NCBI GenBank assembly: GCA_003049465.1
Contig: PYSS01000129.1
Location: forward strand, 47,357 to 111,356
DNA from: Magnaporthiopsis rhizophila
Taxonomy: Eukaryota > Ascomycota > Sordariomycetes > Magnaporthales > Magnaporthaceae
Direction: 5' to 3'
Length of the DNA stretch: 64,000 nt
The position numbers and the translations under genes were made by a program. How positions within the stretch are numbered: the stretch's first letter is position 1; every line of letters starts with the position of its first letter. The notes under the pieces are model-generated. The model ran no database searches, was not told where the DNA came from, and saw only the letters and a program-made list of their open reading frames with translations. Shown piece by piece: positions 1 to 11,502 of the stretch.

Positions 1-546
1 GCGGGAGCAGGTGGCGTGATGGACGACGGGCGAGCGGGCGGGTTCGGGATGCACGGCCAGCAGCAGCAACAACAACAACACATGCAACAGCATCCAGCGC
101 TACAGTCGTACGGCCATCACTCACCGTATGGCTACGGAGGAGCAGGAGGAGGAGTGCCAGAAGCAGTCCGACATGGAAGCGGCAGCAGCTCCATTGGGCC
201 GGGACCGGGCACGCCGAGCGGCGGCGGCAGCTACGACCCCATGTTTGGCACGCTGCCCACCAACGCCTTCAGCAGCCCCGCGCCCGGGCCGTGGCAGCAG
301 CAACAGCAGCACCCCGGTGGCGGTGGCGGTGCGACCGGCGGCAGCGAGGACGACAAGCAGCATGGCGGGCAGATCCTGGCGCACAGCCCCGGAGGCCGGA
401 GCAACAATGGCAGCACGGGGACAGGCGCGGCTGGGGAGGAGAAGGATCCCTTCCTCAGCCTCCTGGAGCAGCTGGCCGAGAACGAGCAGGCCATGGGCCC
501 CGGCAGCGAGCTCGATCTGTTTCTCGGCACGACGGCGCAGCGGTAA
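1..546 (+). CDS. C-terminal fragment of a Q/G-rich, probably regulatory protein (5' truncated)
   Basis: The reading frame is open from the first base of the window to a TAA at 544-546, so only the last ~181 residues are visible; the first Met, at 16, need not be the true start. The fragment is low complexity: a poly-Gln tract from mixed CAG/CAA codons near bases 58-90, a second Gln run near 294-311, and Gly/Ser/Pro-rich spacers. The only ordered-looking part is an acidic, Leu-rich tail (EKDPFLSLLEQLAENEQ, then ELDLFLG). Such Q-rich regions ending in an acidic amphipathic tail are common in fungal transcription activators, so a Zn2Cys6-type regulator is my best guess, but the DNA-binding part lies outside the window. 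Frame and stop codon are seen; the function is inference. Confidence 0.6.
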   Translation, partial: AGAGGVMDDGRAGGFGMHGQQQQQQQHMQQHPALQSYGHHSPYGYGGAGGGVPEAVRHGSGSSSIGPGPGTPSGGGSYDPMFGTLPTNAFSSPAPGPWQQQQQHPGGGGGATGGSEDDKQHGGQILAHSPGGRSNNGSTGTGAAGEEKDPFLSLLEQLAENEQAMGPGSELDLFLGTTAQR

Positions 547-1960
547 AGACGGAGCCCGATCCATTCTCGCCTCTCTCTTTTTGTTCCCCTCTAGACTACG
601 GAACCTTGTCCAATCTCCTATTTTTTTATCAGCTCAATCCCTCACCGAGGACCGCCTGCTACCACGGCGTACATAGCAAGGCCCTCGTCGACTTTCCTAG
701 TACCACCCCTTTTTTAAGCCCCGTTCACATTTTGTCATCCTCGACCCTGGTACTATAGGGGATCTTGAGGAGGCCTTGAAGGCCATTCATTTCACTGGGG
801 AGAGAAGTTTTGTGTGTTGCCGAGCGCGGGTCATGACCAATTTCCTATCGGTTTCTTTTCCTAAAGTATAGCGGCGGGGTGGTGAAGGAGTTCATACAGA
901 GTCGGCAACTTTTTTTTTTTTTTTTTTTGTTTCGTTTGGCAAAATCGGAGGGGATATAAAACTGCTTCCGGACTGGGGATGGGCGGTGTCATTATTGTGT
1001 GCTACACAACAATTCTTTTTTTTTTCCCGTTGTTTGCCCTCCCCGTGGGACTACTACACCGCCTACTACTTCTCGTCCTTTCCAACTTGGCCGCGACTCC
1101 TCACTCCTTTTTTTCTGGTCGGAGGCCTGTCTGATATTTGACATCATCTGGGCATTTGTTTCTATATCTCTTTTAGTCTTCGTCTCTATTCCAAGGAACA
1201 GGCCGGCGGAGGCTCCCGTTTTCTTTACTTGTCCATCCATCCTGCAGCTTGCAAGGCGGGGCCAACTTTTTGTTAGAAAGGACTCAAAGCGTACACCACT
1301 TTTATCAGCACGCATACAAGCATATAACTACATTTTAATACCTTGAGAGCAATTTCGATTGGCTGCATGTATCTGTCTCGTCAGGCCGCCTACCCACAGC
1401 GCAATACAAACTTGGCTAAAAGCACGCCCCTTTTCCTGCTCGCTCCGGCTAGTCCCGCACCTGACCGGACAGAAAGAGTGAGAGAGTTGGACATGCATGG
1501 GAAGGATTAGGATTTCTGCCCGGCCCCTTGTATGTACCGTACCGTACCTTTTCCTGCCGCGGGTCTCCACACACACACGCACACAAGACAGTACAGTAGA
1601 GTAGTACAAGGAACGGGCATGGTACACACCTATGTACTTGGAAGGTTGCGTGCGGATCAGACAATGGCCTGCTCCGCAAAAAGTTGCATGTATCTGGGGC
1701 ATGTGGTGTCTTTGTGGCTGCGTGTCGGTTGGCGCAAATCCCCGAACCTTTAGCTCTCGCTTCTGTCTGTCTCGGGTATAAGCTGGCTGTACTTTTACTT
1801 GGCCGGCCATTCTTTTGTTTCTTTCTGTCCAGTGGAGAGCAGCTGCAGCAGCATATATGCATTGCGTTTCCCTGTTTTCTTCCTTCTTCCTTGCCCGTGA
1901 TTTTCCACGGACCAAAAGTGCCATCTTTCATGATCGACCTTGACGAGGAAGGTACAAGCG

Positions 1961-1984
1961 ATGTATGTATGTATGTATGTATGT
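1961..1984. repeat. (ATGT)6 microsatellite
   Basis: Six perfect ATGT units in gene-free DNA, followed within 50 bases by a purine-rich A tract. Confidence 0.9.
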
Positions 1985-2201
1985 TATATACTGGAGACGA
2001 TCAGAAGAAAAGAAAGAAAAAGAAAAAAAAAAAAAAGAAAAAGATCGCCAGCCCGAGGATGGTTCCTTGCTTTCTTGGATAGCATCGCATCGCATATCGC
2101 ATCGCAACCAGGACTCGACACGATCTGGTACAACGGGAAACGGGGGGCCTACGCCCGGATACCACGTAGCAAAAACCAAGAAGAAAAAAGGCCGGAGCCG
2201 A

Positions 2202-2202
<1 letters not shown>

Positions 2203-2246
<44 letters not shown>
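2203..2246. repeat. (AC)22 microsatellite
   Basis: Twenty-two uninterrupted AC units. This is the longest dinucleotide repeat in the window and a likely length-polymorphic site. Confidence 0.95.
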
Positions 2247-2249
<3 letters not shown>

Positions 2250-4308
2250 CACCTCGCTCAGGCCTGGTCAGGTGCGCAAATGGGCGATAGCGTGATTTTC
2301 CAGAAAACCGGCGGCGGAAACTGTTTCCTGGGATCAATTTATGCGCTTCCGAGCCCGCCCCGCCTCGGCCGTCCCGTTGGTCCTTTTGGGTTAGGCCGCC
2401 GTCTCCTGGCGGGCCAAGTTAGTTTTTTGATGTCTTTTTTTTTCACAACGAGTTGGCTTTATTGAATCTCGTCACTCTCAGTCGGTTGATGACGACGGCG
2501 AGCAAAGGATCAAAGAGAAGAGCAAAAATGGGAATAGAATGCCAGCAGCTAGAGCGGCAGAATATCACCACCAGAGCGACAAACTCATGCTCAGACCCGC
2601 AACTGGTACTACTCTTGGCTCCCGGGCAAGCTGCCTCCGCAAGGACCTCACCAGTCGTTCCCCTTCTTGGTATCGATCATTTTACCTCGCTTTTTTTGCA
2701 CCTTTTGTTTTGTCTCTCCTTCTCTCCATCGTTCACTAAACATCCACGAGATCCGACCTCTCCACCGAGCCCTGTCCCGTTGATCTCCCTACCTAGGTAG
2801 GCATATACGTCTTCTTACGTACTGTACTGTATGTACCCCCGGCTCCTTGTCCCCCCGCATCTCGCCCGCAGCCCCATAATTGCGGTACCGCGGCCCGGCA
2901 TAACGTCACCTGCGAAAGAAGGGCCGTTTCCCACCCCCGTTCCAGTTTTTGGATGCATGCGGGGAGGTGGCTCCCCAGTCCCTAGGGGTGGGACGGACGG
3001 AGAAAGGAGGGGTGGGCGTTTTTGTGCGTTGGTGCTCCGTGCTATCGTGGAATGGATCGAAAAGGGTGTCGATCTTCTTGTGTGGGTGAGATGGAGCACC
3101 GATGGGGTCAAGGCACCTCCTTCTCTCTCCTCGCTTAGAATGTTCGGGCCGCGGGCGTGGCGGAAGAAGGAAGATACGGCGTCACCGGTCAGCATGCAGC
3201 ATACGGAGCATGTCGTGCGGGTAATCCTGTCTGCTCCGGAGAGGCCCCGAGGTCCCAAGCATCTGTAAATATAGAGTACCTGAATATGCAATCCTCCTCC
3301 GAGTGAGAGAGTGGAGAGAGGGGGCGTGCATAGAGTCCGATCCTGCAAAAGGTCCTTACTCTCCGTGTCGCCTCAGCTGCAATCTCACATGCCAGGCAAT
3401 AAAATGAGGCGTGAAGAAAAAGAGGTGACGGACGGATCAATCTGTACCAAGTCCAAGACCGACCTGGCTCCTTTTTTCTTCTTTTTTCTGCACTGCACCA
3501 CAACCACGTGCATCGCTGGCCAACCTGAAACGTGACGCAAGTTTAACTGGCCCAGTTTCTGAACAGGTTTTCTTGCTTGTCCTGTTTGTACCCTGAGATT
3601 TGGAGGGGTTAGGGGAGTCCGAGTGCAAAGGCTTGACCTTCCCACTCACACCTTCTTGTTTGTTTGATGCTCACGCCCTGCATTCGGATCCTGTCCCGGG
3701 AAAAAATGAAAGGATCACTGGGGTGCCACTTTCCCGCCTCCCCCGTTCGCGCGCGTCAGTTCCGCGAGTCTGAACATCTGGGTCCGGCTGGCCGTCGAGT
3801 CGATACCCGAGGGAGGGCGGTTCCCGATCCTGTCGGCCGAGCCGGTGGGGATATGGATAGATGGATGGTCGGCGGGCGCCGGGCAGAGGAAGCCCACGGA
3901 CCCTCGTCGGACGCTTCCGGGCGGGACCCGTTCGGTCGGTCAGGCACTATGTAGTTTAAGCGGGCCCCTGTGTTCCGGAACTGCCCGGGGAATGGGGGTC
4001 GGCGGCGTGTTTGCTCCGCGCTCCTTGGTTTTTGCTCGGCTGTCGGCTCTCGCCTGATGGAAAGTGAAGAGACGAAGGCGACTTCCATTGGCGATGGCAA
4101 TGGCGATGATGCAATCAGCTGTTTAATTTAGCCCGTGCCGAGGTGGGCAGAAGACCCCGCTCGAGGACGTCGGATGGCCTTGGTCGTGCGTCCTCAGTCA
4201 GCAAAACTTTGGTCACCGTACCAGCAGGAAGAAAAAACCAAACGCCGTGGGAATAGAACCAAACCCCGGCCGGAGGCAAGCAGTATCAGTAATTCCGAAA
4301 AAGCAACA

Positions 4309-5713
4309 ATGGCCGCCACAAACCCGATGCAGCAGTGGTTCCCCTCCACCAAGGCGCCCGTCGTCATCAGCGCCCCGATGCTCGGCTTCGCCAACGGGAC
4401 CCTGGCCGCCGAGGTCTCCAAGGCGGGTGGGCTGGGTAAGCATTGCATTCACTGCCTGGAATCCGATTCGCTTGGCAAGGTAGGCAAAAGCTGATAGCTC
4501 GTACACATAGGCATGGTGCCCGGCGGCTACGACTTCACCCCCGGCTCGGCGCACCTAGCCACGCTGGACGCCGAGCTAGCCACGGCCCGGCGAATCCTCG
4601 GCTCGGCAGACGCCGACGTTGCGCCCGTCGGCGTCGGCTTCATCCTGACGCACGAGAGCGTGGGGCGGCACTTTGCCACCGCCGTCGCCGACATCGTGGC
4701 CCGCCGCCGGCCCGCCGCCATCTGGCTGTTCGCGCCGTGGCCCGGCGACGACGGCGATGGGCCGGGACAGGCGGGCCTGATCAAGGCCGTGCGCGAGGCC
4801 GCCGCCGCCGCGCGCCCGCCCTACGAGGTTCGCGTTCTGGTGCAAGTCGGCACCGTGGCCGCGGCCAGGCCGGCCGCCAGGGAGGGTGCAGATGTCATCG
4901 TAGCGCAGGGCATCGACGCCGGAGGTCATCAATTTGCCGTCGGGAGCGGCGTGGTCGGGCTCGTGCCCGAGGTCCGCGACATGCTGGACGCCGAGTTCAC
5001 CGGCCGCGATATCGGCCTGGTCGCCGCCGGCGGTATTGCCGACGGGAGGGGCGTGGCGGCGGCCCTTGCCCTTGGTATGACGAAGCCCCGGAACACCCCC
5101 CCCCTCTTTTCCCCCTTTTCTCTCGTCCTTCTTGCTGAAGAGTTCCCTTTATTTCTCAGGGGCGGATGGCGCCGTGCTTGGTACCAGATTCCTCGTTTCC
5201 AAGGAAGCAGCGACACCTGACTGGCAACGCAAGGTGTACCTTGAGACCAAAGACGGAGGTCTTACGACCAACAAGTGAGAACTGCCCGTCCGCGTTCGCA
5301 AATGTCACGATATGGACACATCCACTGAACTTTGAACACCTCCCGCCCTGTTTGACCAGATCGGATTTCCACGACCAGGTGCGGGGAACGATCAAGATCT
5401 GGCCGGCCTTTTATGACGGACGGGCCATCATTTCGCAGTCGTACCGTGATCACCTCGCCGGCGTGCCCGTCGAGGAGGTCATTAACAGATATAATGCCGC
5501 TAGTGCCACCGAGGACAAGTCGCGCATGGTCAGCTGGGCGTGAGTGCCATCCAAACTTTTTCACCCTTGGACAAGCCTCCTGCTGAGAATTCGCGCCATG
5601 CAAGGGGGTCGGCTGTCGGCCTGGTCAACGAGGCGCTGCCTGCTGGCGAGATCGTCGTCAAGGTCCGAGAACAGGCAAAGGCTAGGGTTCGAGCAATGCA
5701 GTCGCTCGCATGA
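4309..5713 (+). CDS. Nitronate monooxygenase (2-nitropropane dioxygenase family)
   Basis: Five exons: 4309-4435, 4511-5074, 5160-5274, 5360-5539 and 5605-5713, giving 364 residues, the usual length for fungal members. The N-terminus VVISAPMLGFANGTLAAEV followed by GGLG is the FMN-barrel start of the family, and AQGIDAGGHQ matches its conserved QGxEAGGH loop. VAAGGIADGRGVAAALALGADGAVLGTRF is the phosphate-binding end of the barrel (split by intron 2). The FMN enzyme oxidises alkyl nitronates to carbonyl compounds and nitrite, detoxifying compounds such as propionate 3-nitronate. All introns are 64-85 nt with GT..AG ends. The start is the first in-frame Met before the conserved segment. It converges on the FPGS-like gene, with 450 bp between the stop codons. 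Confidence 0.9.
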
Positions 5714-6164
5714 GCGGCCGGGGCGAGTCTGGAGGGAATAGTCCGCAATAGATAACTTGGCAATTCCAAGAGGCTGGGAAAAGGGTCAGGAGGCTAAGTC
5801 AATGATGACATGTTTGGGTGCTTTTCAAGGTTCAAACACCGCTGGGAGACGATATGAAGACTGATTTTGCATCTGGGAGTCTTCTGGAAACATGCCATGA
5901 GACGCACGCTGGCTATAGTGTGGTGGTTCGTCAGCTCAGATGTCTTACTATTTCAACGAACCGCCGAGACGTCTCGAGACGGTGAAGTGTCCGGACGGAA
6001 GTTACACCACTACCGGAGCTGAGCCCATCCCTACTGGACACCCCAAGCAAGCGGGCAAACCACTCTTCTCCTGGGTCACGTTCGCCTGGCTGGTGAGCAC
6101 GACGAATGCATAGAGATTGACCAGATTCACCACGTTGAGATATCTCTTTCCCAGCGCTAGCTTC

Positions 6165-7729
6165 TCAGGCGGTAGATGTTTCCTGATTCTGCATGCTTCT
6201 CAGAGCAGACGACACAAGATGCGAGGAGCCGACAACCAATACATGCGATCCATCCGGGTAATCTGTGATCTGAGCTGCCCGCAAGGCCTCATCAATAGAG
6301 GGCGAGATCTCGACAGGTCCCAGCTCCTTCCACAAGTGGGCAGTCCTCTCGGCATACTCGGGTGCAAACATGGGCTTGCCCGTGATGATATTCGTGTGGG
6401 CCGAGAGGATTATGCGGTCGAAGACGATGTCCTGTGTGCGGCAGTGACGTGTGAACGCGTTGATGAGATTTACCGCGTCGCGGTGCTTGGAGGTCTGACC
6501 AAATATCAGGGTTCTTGTGCGGCGGCGAGGCCGCAGACTCGTCTCGCCGTCAAACCTGCGCACCTCGGAGATGAACCAGTCCAGCGCTACCGGGACGCTG
6601 ATGTCGTTGTGTGCAATGTCGAGATACCACCGAGTTTGGGATCCGGACTCTTCGATCACCTGCATGCGCCCGGGGAGCTGGTAGGCACGCATCGTCTCGG
6701 CAATATCGTCGTCGCTCAGCCTGCCTCCGAAACGAGACTCCAAGTAAGCGTTGGCGAGCTCGATGGACAGCGCAAGATTCCCGCGCTGGGCCGGAAGCTG
6801 AAGGTCGGTCCTGCCCGCCAGGTCGGAAGGTATCTGCGCCCGAGCAGGGTCGATGAATGTGATGGGGCATCCCAGCTGGGCCGCCTCGGCCTCTAGCTGC
6901 CCACGCGCCTCGGGCAGCTGCGGAACCGAGAAGGCACGGCAGCTGGACTTCATGATTCCCGCCTTGTTCCGGGCGATCTCGGCGACGTTGTTGCCGAGAA
7001 GCGGGACGTGGTCGAGGCCGATGGTGTTGAAGCCGCAGACCACGGTCCTGTCGTCCCACATGTTTGTCGCGTCGACGCGTCCGCCGGCGTGGACCTCGTA
7101 GACTGCCACGTCCACCTTCTCGTGCGCGAACACATCGGCCGAGAGCAGAGCCATGAGCTGCAGAAAGCCCGGCATGTCTTCTCCTTTGCCGTCCACGTCG
7201 GCGAGGATGGCGTTCCAGACGTGGAAGAAGCGGTCCGCGAAAACAGCCTCCGACACAGGGGCCGAGCCGATCATCATGCGCTCGCGCGGCGTGGTGAGGT
7301 GCGGCGACGTGTAGCGGCCGACCTTGGCGGTGATGGAGTTGGCGCGGAAGTAGGACTGCAGGAGGGCTTGCGTCCAGGCGCAAGCGCTGCCCTTGCCCTT
7401 GGTGCCCGTGACGTGGATGACGTCGAAGGATTTCCGCTGCGGGCCATGGTCGGGAGTGCCAACGTCAAGTCAGGCAACGGCACTCTCTCTGCGGGGAGAC
7501 GGTTCGCCGACGGCGGAGATGCGCACCTCAAGACCCAAGGCCTTCACCCATCGCCTGACCCTGCTGAGGTCGAGCTGGCCAGGCCGCAGCTGAAGCTCGG
7601 TGGCGGGTACATACTTGATGGTTTTGAACCGCGTAGTGGCGAGACGGACTGCCTCCTTCGGGGCAAGTTAGTCCCGCAATGTCTTGGCACAATATAAGAC
7701 GTCCAAGAGCGACCAACCTTATAGGACAT
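6165..7729 (-). CDS. Folylpolyglutamate-synthase-like protein (Mur ligase family), divergent
   Basis: Three exons on the minus strand: 7729-7718, 7655-7527 and 7436-6165, giving 470 residues. The P-loop FDVIHVTGTKGKGS and the following YTSPHL are diagnostic of folylpolyglutamate/dihydrofolate synthases, which add glutamate to folates using ATP. NKAGIMK and WYLDIAHND (family form LDGAHT) give the Mur-ligase centre and C-terminal domain. Intron 1 ends after a clear CTAAC branch site. I chose the Met at 7729 (MSYK, joined to EAVRLATTRF); the same frame stays open upstream to 8005, so a longer N-terminus is possible. The altered LDIAHN motif and a weakly matching N-terminus suggest a paralogue rather than the housekeeping enzyme. 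Confidence 0.8.
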
Positions 7730-8071
7730 TGGAGAAGCCGTTCCGTTGTAGGAACGCGTCAACGCGACGCGACCATTACTTGAGTTCAAAATGGCGGTAC
7801 CTAGAACCACATCAAGGGGCGACCGAGGGGCAGGCCTGCGGGGCCGGGTTGGACCAATGAACGTTGGTGGGGCTACTGCCTCCTCCTCCAGAGTGCCTAA
7901 TTCAACCCCACCATCAACTGGGAATATGCCTTCCCTCATACCCATACGAGCACTCGCTACACTAACGCTTCGAGTGCATGTTACACGAGAAAGAAAAGCT
8001 GCCAAACAGACATCCCGGGGCCTTCCGCCAAGTGTCGCCCCAGGGTGTGGCTATATCCCATCCCATCTGCC

Positions 8072-8807
8072 CTAGCAAAGACACGGCAGATGAATCGTCT
8101 GGTAGTTGCTGCAGCCGTTGCCGTTCGGCATTGCGCTGCCGGTCTGGAGCCAGATCTGCCAGTAGCTGCCCTCGAGTCGGCACACTACAAAGTTCAAGTC
8201 TGGGTGGATGGGTTGGATCGTGTCAGCCGACAGCTGTCTGTACCAAGCAACAAACGGATGACATCGATAGTCGAGCACCCCGGGCTACTACTCACTCCTC
8301 CCAAGACTGCTCCCCTGCCGGGTGATGATGGTGTCGCCCTCGAGGCCCCACGCGTCGGTGCGCGACGAGTTGTCGAACGTCAGGGTCTTGTACGACGTCG
8401 AGTCGGTCCCGATGTTGAGGTACCTGGCCGTCTTGGTCGACCGGATCGTGCCCGCGATGTCGAACTGCTCCGCCGTCGCCTCGGGGCCGAGCACTACCAG
8501 GGAGGCTGTTCGATGTAGTAATCAGAAACCGGCCTCCTATCAAAAAGGGCTCTATGTCGTCAGGCTGCCTACCGTTTCCGGGGTGCGCCTGTAGATACAA
8601 GTGGTAGATTGGATCGCGCTGTGTTGGGAGTGGAGCAGAAACACATTAGTACCCCCACTGCGTGCTTGTTGACATGTAAGTTATGGAAGTGGTTGAGTGG
8701 CTTATAGGTCGTACAACGCCCCGAATCTTCTCAGGCTTAGCAGCCGTCATCCCGATAAACGGGAGAGCTGCCGCCGCCGCCGCCTGGACAAGAAGCCACA
8801 GTCGCAT
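8072..8807 (-). CDS. Small secreted protein, unknown function
   Basis: Four exons are proposed: 8807-8715 (or -8718), 8618-8573, 8505-8296 and 8199-8072, giving about 158 residues. The product starts MRLWLLVQAAAAAALPFIG, a clear signal peptide. The mature part contains EQFDIAGTIRSTKTARYLN, a Thr/Ser-rich middle (DSTSYKTLTFDNSSRTDAW) and a C-terminal segment FVVCRLEGSYWQIWLQTG ending in a Cys-containing tail (NGNGCSNYQTIHLPCLC). Intron 3 has a consensus GTGAGT donor and a CTGAC branch 25 nt before the acceptor; the donor of intron 1 is uncertain. I do not recognise the family. An extracellular protein or effector-like role is possible but not shown. Confidence 0.65.
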
Positions 8808-9720
8808 TTTTTTATCCTTGTGTTAATTCCACAACGTGATATGTCTATCAAGGGTGAAAGCACGATGCGGGGAGATGCGCTCCTTTTCTACCCACGACAG
8901 CCCGACCAACCACGGGCTATCCTTCTCCGCGTTGGCGGACGGTGACGAACCGGGAATAGATGTAGCAATTAGAAACAGCCAAAACAAAAACAATCGGTTA
9001 ACTAACGGATAAATATGGCAGCCCTGACACCGCGGAGACGGCTGCGACCCGAGGCGTTATTCGCTCAAAAAGTGTGGTATCCAACCGTGCAGTGAGAAAA
9101 GCGCTCCGAGACAAGGGGTTGTCCCGACAAACCAATCATCCACGGTATTTCCCATCAAGTACAGTACGCTTCTTTTCCTCGGCCGCTGCAGGTCTCATGC
9201 TTGAGGCAAGAACGGGCGTCGACGGTGAGCCGCCAGCGACATGAAAAGCCGCCTACCTCTTGCCCAATTCGGAAATCCCGGGCCAATCAAGGGGGTTACT
9301 GCCAGCGTCATTAGCCGGTCTCAGGCTTCCCCAGAGCTGCCCGCAACTCCTATGCTCAATCCGGTTACGCTCCACCATCACTTCCAGAATAGGCTACCAG
9401 CCGAGAGACAAAGAAAACAACCAACAGCGTGCAGCTATCAACACGTCTTTACACTAGCCGCGTGTCGTCGGCTTACCATTCGCCAATATGCGGCCATCAC
9501 GGTCTTCTAGCCTTGGGCCAAGATACATCATCATGTCTGCCCATAAACGGAAGAGATATCTCCTGACAAATCCATGCAAGCTTGCTTGTGTGAGGAGAAA
9601 ATACAGCCCCGCTGGTGCTTTCAGTTTGGGGTCCCGGACACGCGAGCAACCGGCACAAAAAGAAAAGAAAGGTGAAGAAAAAAAACTTCGAAAATAAGGA
9701 ATACCCTTTTCACCTTGGCA
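8808..9720. other. Intergenic, no gene seen
   Basis: This is the upstream region of the secreted-protein gene and the 3' flank of the SPX gene. No frame with coding character was found on either strand. Confidence 0.6.
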
Positions 9721-11502
9721 TTACTGCAAACTCGAATTGCCCACGACCAGCACGAGTAGCGCCCCATTAAGTATGCATATCCCGGTGAAGGAGGCGTAAA
9801 CCATCAGGGCGTTGACCAGGCCCACGCCCTGTCCCGCGGGCCCTTCCCGCGTGAGCGTCATGCCCAGCGCCGCGCAGGCACATCCCAGGCTCGCCATGAC
9901 GCCCACGATGACGCCCGCGTCCACCTCGGCCCGCAGCTTGTGCTTGCCCGTTGCTATCAGCAGCGAAGCCACGCCCAGGAGCACGAGGGCGGCCGCGTTC
10001 GCCCCGACCGTGCCCCAGAATAACATGCGATCTCTGTACCGTGCGATGCGCTGATCGTTGATGGACGGCAGCGCGGCGAAGCGGGCATCGTAGCCATGCG
10101 GAAACTCGGTGTCCCCGTCACTAGCGAGGTCCAGATCTTCCTCATCCCCGCTGTATCCAGCCGTCGTCGATGGCCCTGCGCTGCATGCCCCCTCGTCGCG
10201 GCTATGTGGGGCGGCGATGCCGTAGGACCCCGATATTGCCATCTCCGGGTGGAGTGTCCGATCGTTGGTGTTGCCGACTGTGGGCAGCAGCGGCTGTCTC
10301 TCGGAACTGCTGCGCGCGGCGAGCCATGCCTTGGCCGTCTCCACCGGCATGGACACAAGAGCGGCCAGGGCTGAAAACCCAGGAATTCTTATTTCCTCGT
10401 TTTCGGGGTTGACGTAGATAACGTAACCGCCATCATTGTCGCCGGCCTCGCTGCCGTTATCGTACTCGTTCCAGTAGCTTGTCGGTTGTTGCTGTTGTCG
10501 GGGGTGGCTGCCGAAATCGGTTGGTAACACCACTATGCCCCCCGGCTGGTGTTGTTCACTGTGGCGCCGTGCGGGCGTCGTCGGTCGATCAGCCGGGGTG
10601 ACGGGAACCGAGTCTGGCGGGGTGATTGCGCGGATCTCGTTGATCAAGTCTTCGTACTGCGTCTCGAGCTGGTGGAAGTCGCGATTGGTGAAGCCCTTAG
10701 AGTCCGAGAGCACGTTTTCCTTGAATCGGGCGCCGAGCGTTTGCGAGCCCGTCCACTTCTGTAACGTCACAGAGACAACTGCCGTTAGCGTGACCGGCCC
10801 GGCATCTGCACATATTGGCTCGGGTGGCGCAAAACGCCGTTGCCGTTGCGGAGGGCGGGGCGTTGCCGGTGCCGCTCAAGCGCCGCCAATGGCACTCAGA
10901 TGTCGCACAGATTACGCACCCTGTACTTCTTCAGTATTTTGCCGAATGCTGTGACCTGTGCGCCCACAAAGCGCTGGAGATCGCGGATCTCGTCACCGCA
11001 CTGGACGGCGACCTGGCCGTGGCGCATCAGCCTGCGCTGCCGCTTGGCCGACATCTTGCGGCGGGCGCATTGTCGGAGGGTGCTGTGGATGGAGTCGGAC
11101 AGGTGCTGAAGGCGGCGCGAAAGCTCGTCGGCCTTGCTGGTGACGAAGAGGCCGACTCGGTCGTGCTGGCGGCACAGTTCGGCGTAGAAGTCGTCCTCGA
11201 ACTTGCCCAGCTGGGCATCTTGGTGACCGGGGATCGCGATGGCCCGGACGCCCTGTCCTTTGGTCGTGTGGGCTTTGATGTGATGCTTGAGGGTGTTATA
11301 GTCGATATTGTCTATGTATTTAGGAGTAGGAGGGAGCGGCTCAGTCAGATTGGGACGACTCAAAGTTGCTCGTACGCGTTTGCGCCGAGGCCCACCGAGG
11401 TCGCGGCGTCAGAAGCAAAACGAAGAAACAGTAAGCAAACAACAACTTACGAAGACTCCATTCTGGGACCGATTCGTGTTCAAATTGATCGCCGTATTTC
11501 AT
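9721..11502 (-). CDS. SPX-domain protein with three C-terminal membrane segments
   Basis: Three exons: 11502-11451, 11311-10920 and 10758-9721, giving 493 residues. Exon 1 encodes MKYGDQFEHESVPEWSL and splices to HNIDYNTLKHHIK; together these are the N-terminal helical hairpin of SPX domains, and KILKKYRK (~residue 150) is the basic helix that binds inositol pyrophosphates. A ~190-residue disordered Pro/Gln/Asp-rich linker follows. The C-terminus has three hydrophobic helices (around ANAAALVLLGVASLLIA, GVIVGVMASLGCACAALG and ICILNGALLVLVV). SPX proteins sense phosphate status, and the three-helix end recalls VTC1-like membrane modules. There is no polyphosphate polymerase, EXS or transporter domain. 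The location (vacuole or ER membrane) is inferred. The two exon junctions restore the SPX motif exactly, so the gene model is firm. Confidence 0.82.

Larger units (their letters stand above)
547..4308. other. 3.8 kb gene-free stretch with simple repeats
   Basis: I find no coding region. Open frames here are short, overlap one another on both strands and show no recognisable domain. The DNA holds homopolymer A/T tracts (about 909-929, 2026-2040), an ATGT tandem (1961-1984), an AC dinucleotide repeat (2203-2246) and one copy of the palindrome TACCTAGGTA at 2790-2799. It serves as the 3' flank of the left-hand gene and the long 5' flank of the nitronate monooxygenase. Confidence 0.6.

Noticed and set aside
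8200..8291. Alternative splice of the secreted protein using a GTAGTA donor at 8291
   Set aside because: It keeps frame, but the GTGAGT donor at 8295 with a CTGAC branch and CCCAG acceptor is closer to fungal consensus.
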